A stretch of DNA of 30,617 nt. Source: a virus. The stretch lies in the IMG/VR virus record IMGVR_UViG_3300009537_000113, positions 1 to 30,617 of that record, one strand, 5' to 3'. The position numbers and the translations under genes are program-made. How positions within the stretch are numbered: the first letter of the stretch is position 1; every line of letters begins with the position of its first letter. The notes beneath the pieces were generated by a model. It made no database searches. It was not told the origin of the DNA and was given only the letters and a program-made list of their open reading frames with translations. Of this stretch, positions 11,320 through 19,250 are shown piece after piece.

Positions 11320-13841
11320 GAGGCCTACAGAAATACCGCGACCCCGACTGCACCGACTGCCGACTGCATAAGACCGCTCAGTTCGTATGTCTGCTTGGCG
11401 ACGGACCTGTGCCGTGCGACATTATGATAGTCGGCGAGGCTCCGGGCAAGCGAGAGGACGCGAGCGGTGTACCATTCATAGGACGTGCGGGGCAGTTGCT
11501 TGACGAGTTGCTCGAGGAGCACGGCATAGGACGGAAGCAGTGCTTCATCACCAACGCCGTCAGCTGCCGCCCGCCAGGCAACAAGACGCCCACGAAGGGC
11601 GAGATCAAGAAGTGCAAGCACTGGCTCGAACTTCAGATCAAGAAGGTTAAGCCAAAGTACGTTCTGCTGCTTGGCAATGTTCCGTTGATCTCGGTCACCG
11701 GTAAGGCGGGCATCAAGAAGATGCGGGGTCGAGCGTTTGAGTTGGATGGCATCACGTACCTGCCGACGTTCCATCCCGCGTTCATCCTGCGAGATGACAA
11801 GAACCGCCCTCAGCTCGAGGCGGATGTAAGGTTCTTCGCCGAGATCGTCAAGAACAGGGGCATCCCACGAGAGGAGGGCCTCAACCACGTCATCGTCGAT
11901 GACAAGTCCGGCTTCCAGGATATGCTCGACGACATGAGCGGCCTCGTGTCCTTCGACGTCGAGACTACGGGCCTGTACCCGTGGGACCCGGTCATCGATC
12001 TCCCGCCGAATCCGAAGTATCCCGACGTGCCGCGCAAGAAGGGCGTGGTATCGCTCGGCATCGGTACACGACACAGGCAATGGTGTCTGCCGCTCGCACA
12101 CCCGGGAGCACCCCGGTGGCGTCATCTGCCGAAGATGATAGAAGCGCTTGACCAGCGATTCCACGACTGCGAGGTAGCAGCGCAGTTCGGCAAGTTCGAT
12201 TGCCTGTGGATGCGCGTCATGCACGGCGTCCGCTGGTATCACGACTTCGACACAGGCCTGGCACACTACCTCCTCAATGAGAACATGCGACACGGCTTGA
12301 AGCTGCTAGCGCAGGTGGAGTACGGCGCGCCTGACTTCGACGAGTCAATCGGCATGAAGACAGGCGCCGAAGGGTCACTCGAGGACCATTGCTACTACCT
12401 CGCCCATGACCTTTACTATACGCGGAAACTGCGCTTCACGCTGGGCAAGAGACTGCGACAGGACCCGGGCGTCCAGCAGGTGTTCGACAATATCCTCATG
12501 CCGTGCTCTCGACTGTTCACTGACATCGAGCATCACGGAGTCTACGTCGACCGACCCGAGTTCAAGAAGGCCGAGAAGTACCTGCTCGAGCAGATCGCGA
12601 AGGCAGAGGCCAAGCTCAAGAAGATAGCTGACATTAACTGGGGCTCAACGCAGCAGGTAGCCAAGGTCCTGTACGGCAAGTTCAAGTTGCCGGTGATGGA
12701 GAAGACGAAGACAGGCGCACCATCCACCGGCGAGAGCGCACTCAACCAGCTCGATCACCCGGTGGTGAAGACGCTGCTCGAGTTCCGCGGGCACAGACAG
12801 CAGTACAACTTCTTTATCAAGGGGTGGAAGCCGTTCCTCGTGGACGGACGCATGCACCCCAGCTTCAAACTCCACGGTGCAGTGACCGGTCGACCGTCCT
12901 GTGAGCATCCAAACTTGCAACAGGTCCCGCGCGACTCGCTTATCCGGTCGCTCATCACTGCACCACCAGGCTGGGTGCTTGTTGAGGGCGACCTGTCCCA
13001 GATCGAGATGCGCATTGCCGGCGAACTCAGCGGTGACCCGACCCTGCTCCGCTGCTTCAATGAAGGGATTGATGTACATTGGCAGACGGCCGTCCGGGAG
13101 ATGGAACGCGGCGGTGCTGAGCCGGAGTTGGTCAAGGAAACAGCATTCAAGTACAGCGGGCAGAGGCTGAACTACGGCGATGCGATTGAGGTCATCCATG
13201 CGATGGGACCGGACGTCGCCATCGAGCTATTCCCCGAGTGGAAGGAGTTGAGGAAGAAGGCCAAGGCGGTGAACTTCGGGTACCTGTTCGGGATGTGGTG
13301 GAAGAAGTTCAAGGCCTATGCCCGTGACAACTACGGGGTCATCATCACGGATGACCAGGCCCGCGAGAGTCGAGAGGCGTACTTCGAGCTATACGATGGG
13401 CTGCCGGGCTGGCACGAGCGACAGCGCCGCTTCGCGCGCCGTAACGGTTATGTCCGATGCCTCAGTGGTCGCAAGCGTCGACTCCCCGACGCACTCTCAC
13501 CGCACGACACGCCGGCTAGGGGGGAGGCCTTGCGCCAAGCAATCAACTCGCCTGTCCAGGGGTTCGCGTCAGAACTCAACCTCATGGTGGCGTTGCAGAT
13601 GGCCGAGGAGTTCTCACGCAACGTGTTCCGGCCCATCGGCACAGTACATGACTCGATGCTTGCCGAAGTGCGCAAGTCAGCGCTGACGAAGGTCTGTACT
13701 CGCTGGCTCCAGATCATGGAGGGCCCGGCGATGCTGGAGAGGCTAGATATCAAAGTCCGTGTACCGCTCCGAGGCGACGTAGCAGTCGGCCCGTGGAGCA
13801 AGGGGAAGACATTCCATGCCGTTCAAGATCAGCCAGTCTAA
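11316..13841 (+). CDS. Family-4 uracil-DNA glycosylase fused to DNA polymerase I
   Basis: 841 residues, GTG start coupled to the deaminase. Residues 1-180 are a family 4 uracil-DNA glycosylase: GEAPGKREDASGVPFIGRAG (40-59), the HPA motif (about 153-155) and all four iron-sulphur cysteines (C12, C15, C84, C100). Residues about 195-400 are the 3'-5' proofreading exonuclease (D214 and E216 in FDVETTG; FD in QFGKFDCLW; YLAHD). The polymerase follows: motif A GDLSQIEMRIAG (about 555), motif B KAVNFGYLFG (about 650) and motif C VHDSM (about 776). Two variations stand out: the motif B Tyr is Phe, and motif C has Ser after the catalytic Asp, where Glu is usual. The phage SPO1 polymerase also has a UDG-like N-terminus. 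This is the replicative polymerase. Confidence 0.93.
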   Translation: MRGLQKYRDPDCTDCRLHKTAQFVCLLGDGPVPCDIMIVGEAPGKREDASGVPFIGRAGQLLDELLEEHGIGRKQCFITNAVSCRPPGNKTPTKGEIKKCKHWLELQIKKVKPKYVLLLGNVPLISVTGKAGIKKMRGRAFELDGITYLPTFHPAFILRDDKNRPQLEADVRFFAEIVKNRGIPREEGLNHVIVDDKSGFQDMLDDMSGLVSFDVETTGLYPWDPVIDLPPNPKYPDVPRKKGVVSLGIGTRHRQWCLPLAHPGAPRWRHLPKMIEALDQRFHDCEVAAQFGKFDCLWMRVMHGVRWYHDFDTGLAHYLLNENMRHGLKLLAQVEYGAPDFDESIGMKTGAEGSLEDHCYYLAHDLYYTRKLRFTLGKRLRQDPGVQQVFDNILMPCSRLFTDIEHHGVYVDRPEFKKAEKYLLEQIAKAEAKLKKIADINWGSTQQVAKVLYGKFKLPVMEKTKTGAPSTGESALNQLDHPVVKTLLEFRGHRQQYNFFIKGWKPFLVDGRMHPSFKLHGAVTGRPSCEHPNLQQVPRDSLIRSLITAPPGWVLVEGDLSQIEMRIAGELSGDPTLLRCFNEGIDVHWQTAVREMERGGAEPELVKETAFKYSGQRLNYGDAIEVIHAMGPDVAIELFPEWKELRKKAKAVNFGYLFGMWWKKFKAYARDNYGVIITDDQARESREAYFELYDGLPGWHERQRRFARRNGYVRCLSGRKRRLPDALSPHDTPARGEALRQAINSPVQGFASELNLMVALQMAEEFSRNVFRPIGTVHDSMLAEVRKSALTKVCTRWLQIMEGPAMLERLDIKVRVPLRGDVAVGPWSKGKTFHAVQDQPV

Positions 13842-14949
13842 GGTAAACACGTGGCGGACGTGTCACTACAAGTATCACCTCAAGTACGTCGAGAAGCTCG
13901 TGCCGCTCGCGAAGAGCCGACCGTTGAAATTCGGTGGCATCATCCACAAACTGATCGAGGTCAATGGCGAAGGCGGAGATTGGCAGTCCACGCTCAACGA
14001 GATCGCGCATACCGAGAAAAAGCTATTCGCTGCGGAACGCGAGGCCTATGGCGAGATCATCGATGACATCCGCATCATCTTCGCGGCGTACCTCGAGTAT
14101 TGGGGCGACCGCAGGCACCATGCGAAGTCCCTCAAGTTCATTGAGCGGGAGGGAAGGCTCACTGAGCTGCCGTTCCAGATCCCCATCGACAACGGTAACT
14201 TGCTCTTCAAAGGTGTCATTGACGGCTTGTTCCGCACGCCGAACAAGTTGAAGTGGCTAGGAGAGCATAAGACCTTCACTCGGATGCCGAGCCATGACCA
14301 TCGATGGAAGAGCATTCAGCCCGCGGTGTACATCCGTGCTATTGAGATGCTCGGCTGGCTAAAGGACGTGGATGGAGTCGCATGGAACTATATCTACTCG
14401 AAACCTCCCACACGTCCACAGAGGCTGAAGTCGGGGGGACTCAGTCAGAAGAAGATCGTGACTCTGCCCTCTGTGGTACAAGAAGCGCTCGAGCGCGACA
14501 GCCTTGACCCCCGTGACTATGCCAAGCTCATCGACATGGCCGGGGAGTCCCAGTCCGTGTACTTCCGGCGTGTCTTCACCCCAGTAAAACGACCTGTGGT
14601 GGATTTTCTGTTCAGTGGTTTCATTGACACCAGCCGCAAAATAGCCGACAGTCATGGTCGCGTCAAGGATATGAACATCGGACGGAACTGTGACTGGTGT
14701 AACTACGAACCCATCTGCAGCGCCACACTGACCGGCGGCGACATCGACTTTGTGAAGGAGAGGCAGTTCATCCATGAAGATCAAAGGCAAGAAGCAAAAG
14801 AAGTCCCCGGCAACGGCAAAGTCGAAGCCAGAATCAAAAAGCATAGGGGCAAGGGTGAGACCCGCAAGCAAGCTAAACGCCCATCGAAGCTGCGTATTGT
14901 ATGGCCGAAGCGGGACGGGGAAGACGACGGTAGCTGGGACATTTCCTAG
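13816..14949 (+). CDS. Cas4/RecB-like PD-(D/E)XK exonuclease with iron-sulphur cluster
   Basis: 377 residues; ATG preceded by AGGGGAAG and overlapping the polymerase end by 26 bases. The N-terminus (ISQSKVNTWRTC16) and H44 in FGGIIHKLIE, D136 in GVIDG and E150-H-K152 in LGEHKTF give the complete nuclease active site. C16 together with C292, C295 and C301 (CDWCNYEPIC) would hold a 4Fe-4S cluster, as in Cas4, AddB and Dna2-type nucleases. It would resect DNA ends for recombination with the Sak4-like ATPase next door. The last 58 codons, basic and low in complexity, overlap the start of that gene in another frame. Confidence 0.85.
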   Translation: MPFKISQSKVNTWRTCHYKYHLKYVEKLVPLAKSRPLKFGGIIHKLIEVNGEGGDWQSTLNEIAHTEKKLFAAEREAYGEIIDDIRIIFAAYLEYWGDRRHHAKSLKFIEREGRLTELPFQIPIDNGNLLFKGVIDGLFRTPNKLKWLGEHKTFTRMPSHDHRWKSIQPAVYIRAIEMLGWLKDVDGVAWNYIYSKPPTRPQRLKSGGLSQKKIVTLPSVVQEALERDSLDPRDYAKLIDMAGESQSVYFRRVFTPVKRPVVDFLFSGFIDTSRKIADSHGRVKDMNIGRNCDWCNYEPICSATLTGGDIDFVKERQFIHEDQRQEAKEVPGNGKVEARIKKHRGKGETRKQAKRPSKLRIVWPKRDGEDDGSWDIS

Positions 14950-15610
14950 CCCGGCCATCTTGCTCGACTGCAAGGATGAGGGGACGGACAGCGTCTCGGA
15001 CATCGACGGTCTCGACGTCCTTGATGTCAGGACGTGGGACGACTTCGAGGAGGCCTACTGGTACTTGCACTCGAACCCGAAGAAGTACAAGACGGTCATC
15101 ATCGACACGGTCAGTCAGCTTCAGCAGATCGCCATTGCGCGATGCGCGAAGAAGGACGTCGAGAACCCGGGAGACTGGGGTACGATGACGAAGCGCGACT
15201 GGGGCGAGGTCAGCGGCCTGCTGAAGTCGTGGATCCTTGACTACCGCGACCTGCCTTGTAACGTTGTCTTCGTGGCGCAAGACCGCACCTTCAACATGGA
15301 TGAGGAGGACGAGGGCGGCATGATTGATCCCGAGGTCGGCCCACAACTGATGCCATCCGTCGCCAAGCATCTCAACGCTTCGGTCAGCATTGTCTGCAAC
15401 ACCTTCATCCGTCGCCGCGTCGAAGTGAAGAAGATCAAGAAAGGCAAGAAGACGTTGACAAAGGAGAAGGAAATCATCGAGTATTGCTTGCGGGTGGGAC
15501 CTAATCCTATCTACGTGACCAAGATCCGCAAGCCAAAGAGTGTCCAGGTACCGAGCATCATCGTGGATCCCACCTACGATGACCTCATCAACATCATCAA
15601 AGGAAAGTGA
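14774..15610 (+). CDS. Sak4-like RecA-fold ATPase (phage NTP-binding protein)
   Basis: 278 residues; ATG at 14774 with GGAGAGG upstream at long spacing. After a basic 35-residue tail comes SCVLYGRSGTGKTTVAGTF with Walker A at 44-51 and a Walker B strand KTVIIDTVSQL (about 106-116), the layout of the AAA_24 phage proteins related to Sak4, single-strand annealing and strand-exchange helpers. The middle has NVVFVAQD and conserved acidic stretches; the end is typical (PTYDDLINII). It follows a Cas4-like nuclease and precedes a DUF669 protein, a recurrent phage recombination cassette. The first 176 bases, including the P-loop codons, are also read in another frame by the nuclease gene. Confidence 0.85.
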   Translation: MKIKGKKQKKSPATAKSKPESKSIGARVRPASKLNAHRSCVLYGRSGTGKTTVAGTFPSPAILLDCKDEGTDSVSDIDGLDVLDVRTWDDFEEAYWYLHSNPKKYKTVIIDTVSQLQQIAIARCAKKDVENPGDWGTMTKRDWGEVSGLLKSWILDYRDLPCNVVFVAQDRTFNMDEEDEGGMIDPEVGPQLMPSVAKHLNASVSIVCNTFIRRRVEVKKIKKGKKTLTKEKEIIEYCLRVGPNPIYVTKIRKPKSVQVPSIIVDPTYDDLINIIKGK

Positions 15611-15613
15611 GCC

Positions 15614-16258
15614 ATGGCTAGAGCACGAAAATCCAAGAAGAACAAGCTGAAGGTCAATTTCGAGGGCGTCGAAGGACGCACGCTGGTTCCCGAGGGGGAC
15701 TACCACGCGAAGGTCTTGGAGGTCACACAGGAAGAGGGGAGCGACTCCGGCGAGCCGTACCTCGCGTGGAAGCTCGAGACCATCGACGACAACAAGAAGC
15801 TCAACGGCAAGAACCTGTACTACAACACTTCGCTCCAACCGAAGGCGCTGTGGAATCTCAGGAACCTGCTCGAGACACTGGGCGTCGAGATCCCCGACGA
15901 TGAGCTCGAGATCGATCTCGACGAGCTCGTGGACCTCGAGCTGATGGTCACCGTCGAGCACGAGAAGTACGAGGGCAAGAACAAGGCCCGCATCGTGGAC
16001 TTCGCTCCCGTCGGCGACTCGGACGACGACGAGGAGGGGGTCGAGGTCGAGGACGACGAGGACAAGGGGGAAGAGGACGGCGAAGAAGTCGAGGCCGTCT
16101 CGGCATCCGACGTCAAGGAGATGAGCACCAAGGAGCTGAAGGAGCTCATCAATGAGTACGAGCTCGAGTGCGAGTTCAACGGGGCCAAGACCCTGCGGAA
16201 GAAGCGCTCTCTCGTCATCAGCGCCCTCGAGGAAGCTGAGCTGCTCGCCGAGGAGTAG
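15614..16258 (+). CDS. DUF669-family protein, probable single-strand DNA-binding accessory
   Basis: 214 residues; ATG three bases after the ATPase stop with AAGGAAAG upstream. Residues about 25-130 (VPEGDYHAKVLEV, SGEPYLAWKLETIDD, then LYYNTSLQPKALWNLRNLLETLG) match DUF669, a beta-barrel family always found beside Sak4-like ATPases. Then comes a very acidic linker (about 135-160, Asp/Glu with almost nothing else) and a C-terminal helical domain resembling a SAP or HeH DNA-binding unit (MSTKELKELINEYEL and LRKKRSLVISALEEAE). Acidic tails and an OB-like barrel fit a single-strand-binding role, which is inferred. The following nuclease starts on its stop codon (TAGTG). Confidence 0.8.
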   Translation: MARARKSKKNKLKVNFEGVEGRTLVPEGDYHAKVLEVTQEEGSDSGEPYLAWKLETIDDNKKLNGKNLYYNTSLQPKALWNLRNLLETLGVEIPDDELEIDLDELVDLELMVTVEHEKYEGKNKARIVDFAPVGDSDDDEEGVEVEDDEDKGEEDGEEVEAVSASDVKEMSTKELKELINEYELECEFNGAKTLRKKRSLVISALEEAELLAEE

Positions 16259-16554
16259 TGTCCCGCCAACCCGAAAGCCGGCTCCAGCGCAAGATTCGCA
16301 AGGCGTTGGAGTCGGCTTATCCGGGCTCGTTCTGGTTCAAGGTACATGGTGGCCCGTTCCAGAAGGCGGGTCTTCCCGATCTCATCGGTTGTGTACGCGG
16401 CACCTTCATCGCGCTCGAAGTCAAGATGCCGGGTAAAGAACCGACGGAGGTTCAACGATTCGTGATGAGTCAGATCCTGTCTGCCGGTGGATATGCGGGA
16501 TACGTTACCTCGGTGGAGGAAGCGATTGAAGCTATCAACCGCCTTATGGGATGA
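16258..16554 (+). CDS. VRR-NUC domain nuclease
   Basis: 98 residues, about the length of stand-alone phage VRR-NUC proteins, GTG start on the last base of the previous stop. The PD-(D/E)XK core is clear: GLPD41LIGCVRGTFIALE54VK56, and Q66 in the following helix. Phage members cut branched DNA or act with the helicase encoded next to them. The SNF2 helicase gene begins 68 bases before this gene ends, so the two are co-translated, and they are neighbours in many phage genomes. Confidence 0.88.
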   Translation: MSRQPESRLQRKIRKALESAYPGSFWFKVHGGPFQKAGLPDLIGCVRGTFIALEVKMPGKEPTEVQRFVMSQILSAGGYAGYVTSVEEAIEAINRLMG

Positions 16555-18139
16555 GCTGTACGACTACCAGCAAAAGGCCGTTGAGTTCGTAGTTGCTCGG
16601 GACGGCAGCGCCTTGTTCTTCGAACAGGGGACCGGTAAGACCTGGATCACTGCTGCTGTGATCGAGCGATTGATGAGCCGAACCTTCCAGGCCTTGCTCG
16701 TTGTCCCGCTCGCCAATCTTGAGACAACGTGGTACCGCACCTTGACGAAGAAGGTGCTCGGTCTAAACGTCGCCATATCGTGGGAAGAATTCAAGCAGAT
16801 GCCAATGCCTCGTGTCATGCTGCTCAACTACGAGGCCCTGCCTGATGTCAAGCGTGACGGCGTTGTAGTGACGCGGGGCCTGATTCACCGGGTACGCAAG
16901 CATCCCTGGGATCTGGTCGCTTACGACGAATCTCAGCGCCTCAAGGACCGAGGCTCGGTGCAGTCCCGACGCGCGAAGCAACTGCGTCATCACAAGCGCC
17001 GCCTTATCCTGTCAGGCACGCCAGTCGAACAGGCTCCACAGGACGTGTGGGCACAGCTCCGATTCGCCGCATCGGACGTACTTGGTGACCGCTGGGCCGA
17101 CTTCGAGGACGAGTTCCTGCGCCGAGCTGGGTACATGGGCTACAAGCGCGAGTTCAAGAAGCACAAGCTACCGCAGTTCCTCGAGCGCATCGCTCCCGTA
17201 TGCTGGCGTGTGGAGAAGAAGGACGTGCTCGAGCTGCCGCCGCTGAAGACCAAGCGTCATGTCGTCAAGCTGCGGGGTGAGCAGCGTGAATTGTACGAGG
17301 CACTCGAGCGGGACATGGTCGCGAACGTTGGCTCGAGCAAGGTGAGCACCGAACTCGAGATCACCAAGATGGTGAAGTTACAGCAGGTATGCGGAGGATG
17401 GGTTAAGGATGACGAAGGCGAGATCCAACGAGTAGGTCAGGCCAAGCAACGTGCAGTCGGACGCATCGTCAAACGCATCAATGGAGCTGTGGTGATCTTC
17501 TGCCGGTTCCGCGAGGAAGTCGCGATGCTGCTCGAGCGATTACCGGGATCCCGCGCATTGACAGGCAAAACGCCTAAACGCCACAGGGCGGGCTTAGTCG
17601 ATGCGTTCCAGTCAGGTGAGTTCGATGTCCTGATATGCCAGGTTCGGACAGGCGGAGTGGGCCTCGATCTGTTCCGAGCCCATCACGCCATCATCTACTC
17701 CTCGACTTTCAGCTTCATCGACTACGACCAAGCCATCGCCCGACTGCACCGTATCGGGCAAAAACACGAGGTTACGATCCATCTGATTTTTGCTAGAGCC
17801 ACTATTGACGAAGACATCATTACAGCTTTATCATCTAAGCAATCTGTCTCTGACCTTGTGCTGAGGCGATTGAAACCAACCGAAGGGAGGCCATCAATGG
17901 CCAAAGGCAAGAAAACGACCAAGAAGACCACGAAGAAAAATGGTAAGTCCGAAAAGAAGGCCGCCGCCGAGAAGCCCAAGTACGGCGTCCTCGAACTCGC
18001 CGAAGCGCTCGAGATCGAGCCCGCCACCGTGCGCGTGAAGCTGCGCAACGAGGGCATCAAGAAGTCCGGCAAGTCGTACGGCTGGGACACCAAGGCCGCG
18101 TTCGACAAGGTGATCGCCCAGCTCACCGCCGAGGAGTAG
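16487..18139 (+). CDS. SNF2-family DNA helicase with C-terminal DNA-binding extension
   Basis: 550 residues if started at GTG 16487; ATG 16493 is equally possible, and the homologous region begins only near residue 21. Helicase motifs in order: FEQGTGKT (Walker A, about 45-52), VVPLANL, LVAYDESQRLKD (DESQ in the DExH position), LILSGTPVEQ, then the second lobe VIFCRFREE, QVRTGGVGLDL and IARLHRIGQ. It moves on double-stranded DNA using ATP and probably serves replication or recombination with the VRR-NUC nuclease. After residue about 465 there is a Lys/Thr-rich linker and a small helix-turn-helix-like domain, and this part also has its own ribosome site and ATG (separate entry). A terminator follows the stop. 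Confidence 0.88.
   Translation: MDMRDTLPRWRKRLKLSTALWDELYDYQQKAVEFVVARDGSALFFEQGTGKTWITAAVIERLMSRTFQALLVVPLANLETTWYRTLTKKVLGLNVAISWEEFKQMPMPRVMLLNYEALPDVKRDGVVVTRGLIHRVRKHPWDLVAYDESQRLKDRGSVQSRRAKQLRHHKRRLILSGTPVEQAPQDVWAQLRFAASDVLGDRWADFEDEFLRRAGYMGYKREFKKHKLPQFLERIAPVCWRVEKKDVLELPPLKTKRHVVKLRGEQRELYEALERDMVANVGSSKVSTELEITKMVKLQQVCGGWVKDDEGEIQRVGQAKQRAVGRIVKRINGAVVIFCRFREEVAMLLERLPGSRALTGKTPKRHRAGLVDAFQSGEFDVLICQVRTGGVGLDLFRAHHAIIYSSTFSFIDYDQAIARLHRIGQKHEVTIHLIFARATIDEDIITALSSKQSVSDLVLRRLKPTEGRPSMAKGKKTTKKTTKKNGKSEKKAAAEKPKYGVLELAEALEIEPATVRVKLRNEGIKKSGKSYGWDTKAAFDKVIAQLTAEE
17897..18139 (+). CDS. Possible separate 80-residue basic HTH protein from an internal start
   Basis: Inside the SNF2 gene and in the same frame, AAGGGAGG (17883-17890) stands six bases before ATG 17897. 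The product would be a Lys-rich tail (about residues 3-30) followed by a winged-helix-like unit: LELAEALEIEPATVRVKLRNEGI and SYGWDTKAAFDKVIAQL. The helicase proper has already ended, with DLVLRRL. Such a layout arises when a stop codon between two genes is lost, or when a gene makes both a long and a short product. The domain resembles small phage DNA-binding or nucleoid-type proteins. Both forms may be made. Confidence 0.5.
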   Translation: MAKGKKTTKKTTKKNGKSEKKAAAEKPKYGVLELAEALEIEPATVRVKLRNEGIKKSGKSYGWDTKAAFDKVIAQLTAEE

Positions 18140-18210
18140 AGTCCCGCGGCACGGCGGCTGTTCCCCCGCTCCCAAGCGACAACCCAGTCCGTCTTGCAGT
18201 GGCACTCGGG

Positions 18211-18254
18211 CCCCGTCTTCCCATTTTCGCTATTCCGGGAAGGCGGGGTTTTTT
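18211..18254 (+). terminator. Strong intrinsic terminator of the rightward genes
   Basis: CCCCGTCTTCCC (18211-18222) pairs with GGGAAGGCGGGG (18237-18248; one G-T pair) around a 14-base loop, followed directly by T6 (18249-18254). It lies about 70 bases after the SNF2 stop and ends the plus-strand early transcript. There is no T-run on the other strand, so it would not stop the converging late transcript in the same way. Confidence 0.92.
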
Positions 18255-18277
18255 AGTGCCATAGGGCACGAATGCCA

Positions 18278-18378
18278 TCAAGCGCCTGAGAACGCCTGAG
18301 ACGTCCGGGTCAACCCGGCCCGGTCGCACGTCGCTGAGAACACCCGGACGCGTCAGCCGGCGTTGAGGCGCTCAGGCG
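18278..18378. repeat. CGCCTGAG repeats and nested inverted repeats between the two operons
   Basis: CGCCTGAG is at 18283-18290 and 18293-18300, with an inverted copy (CTCAGGCG) at 18371-18378 just after the amidase stop. The first is embedded in the 13-base TCAAGCGCCTGAG also found at 4880-4892. Between them, CCGGGT-CA-ACCCGG (18305-18318) forms a tight hairpin, and TCCGGGT (18304-18310) also pairs with ACCCGGA (18342-18348). No T-run follows on the minus strand. Regulatory or structural role unknown. Confidence 0.55.
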
Positions 18379-18383
18379 ATGCG

Positions 18384-19250
18384 CTAAAACAGGCGCGTTG
18401 CAGCGACGCCGACAGCGCTTGCTGCGCGTGCCAGGAACGCGCTGATGCCACCGGCTGCGAGGCGCATCCCGATGAGGCTGTGCACCATAGGCCAGTCCCA
18501 TCGAGGCTGGGCTCGCAACGCGCCCGGGTCCCAGCCGCCGGACGGCTGACTTCGACCGTACAGATCGACGTCCTCATGGCCCGGCAACGCAGGCGAACGT
18601 GGACCTCCCTTCGGATCGAACAGCCAGCCGGGCCCCCAGCCCCATCGATCCGCGAGATCGCATGCGAGTAGCGCCACACCGAGATGCTGAGCAGCTGTGT
18701 GCCACAGTCCCTTGCGCAGCGGCGGAGCGATGTAGCCTCCGTTGACATAGCAGGGGGGCATCTCGATACCGACCGAGACATTGTTGACGCTCTTTGTGTG
18801 GAACAGGTGCTGCGGGCTCTTGTAGTGCGGCCACGCCTTGCGCCAGCTAGCGACCGTTGCCTTCGAGATCTTCCGACCCTCGTGGTCAGCGACTCCCTGC
18901 GCCCATCCGCCGTTGAGGTAGAGCGCCCGCTCGGGCGTCTCCACACCGACGTGTCCAACTCGGATTCGGTCATCCGTCATCTGCCAAAGCTCACCATCAT
19001 ACCCGATGAGGTAGTGGGAGCTCGTGCGCTTGGTCGTGTAGTACGACAGACACTTCTCGAGCGGATCGAGTCCTTCGCGCAGCGCCTTGGCGACAATAGT
19101 CCGACCGGTCATATGAACAACGAGAACGCCAACCGACTCGTCGCTCCTTCGCTCGCGACCGCCGCGCCAGTCGTCTGCGTCATCATCGAGACGCATCGCG
19201 AGCGACGAATCGCCCGCGGTGTCAGCCCATACTTTCCAGACTCGCGTCAT
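18384..19250 (-). CDS. Endolysin: N-acetylmuramoyl-L-alanine amidase (Amidase_2)
   Basis: 288 residues; ATG overlapping the previous gene's stop (ATGA). The amidase_2 fold is visible: H46 in LVVHMTG, SSHYLIGYDGELWQM (about 77-91), VSVGIEM with E163, and H225-E-D-V-D later, followed by WDPGAL (about 240-245), giving the zinc ligands. It would cut the bond between muramic acid and the stem peptide to lyse the host. No signal peptide is present. The C-terminal 20 residues (GGISAFLARAASAVGVAATRLF without charges apart from Arg) may form a membrane-seeking helix. It is the last gene of the late operon, but no holin is adjacent. Confidence 0.87.
   Translation of the reverse strand: MTRVWKVWADTAGDSSLAMRLDDDADDWRGGRERRSDESVGVLVVHMTGRTIVAKALREGLDPLEKCLSYYTTKRTSSHYLIGYDGELWQMTDDRIRVGHVGVETPERALYLNGGWAQGVADHEGRKISKATVASWRKAWPHYKSPQHLFHTKSVNNVSVGIEMPPCYVNGGYIAPPLRKGLWHTAAQHLGVALLACDLADRWGWGPGWLFDPKGGPRSPALPGHEDVDLYGRSQPSGGWDPGALRAQPRWDWPMVHSLIGMRLAAGGISAFLARAASAVGVAATRLF

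Noticed and set aside
11325-12293. 322-codon open frame on the minus strand
   Set aside because: Antisense to the UDG-polymerase gene; no motif or ribosome site.
14873-15961. 362-codon open frame on the minus strand
   Set aside because: Antisense to the Sak4-like ATPase and DUF669 genes, with Leu/Val/Asp-rich composition typical of antisense frames.
18304-18348. Possible terminator of the leftward late operon
   Set aside because: The hairpins are real, but no T-run follows on the minus strand, so I list them only as inverted repeats.
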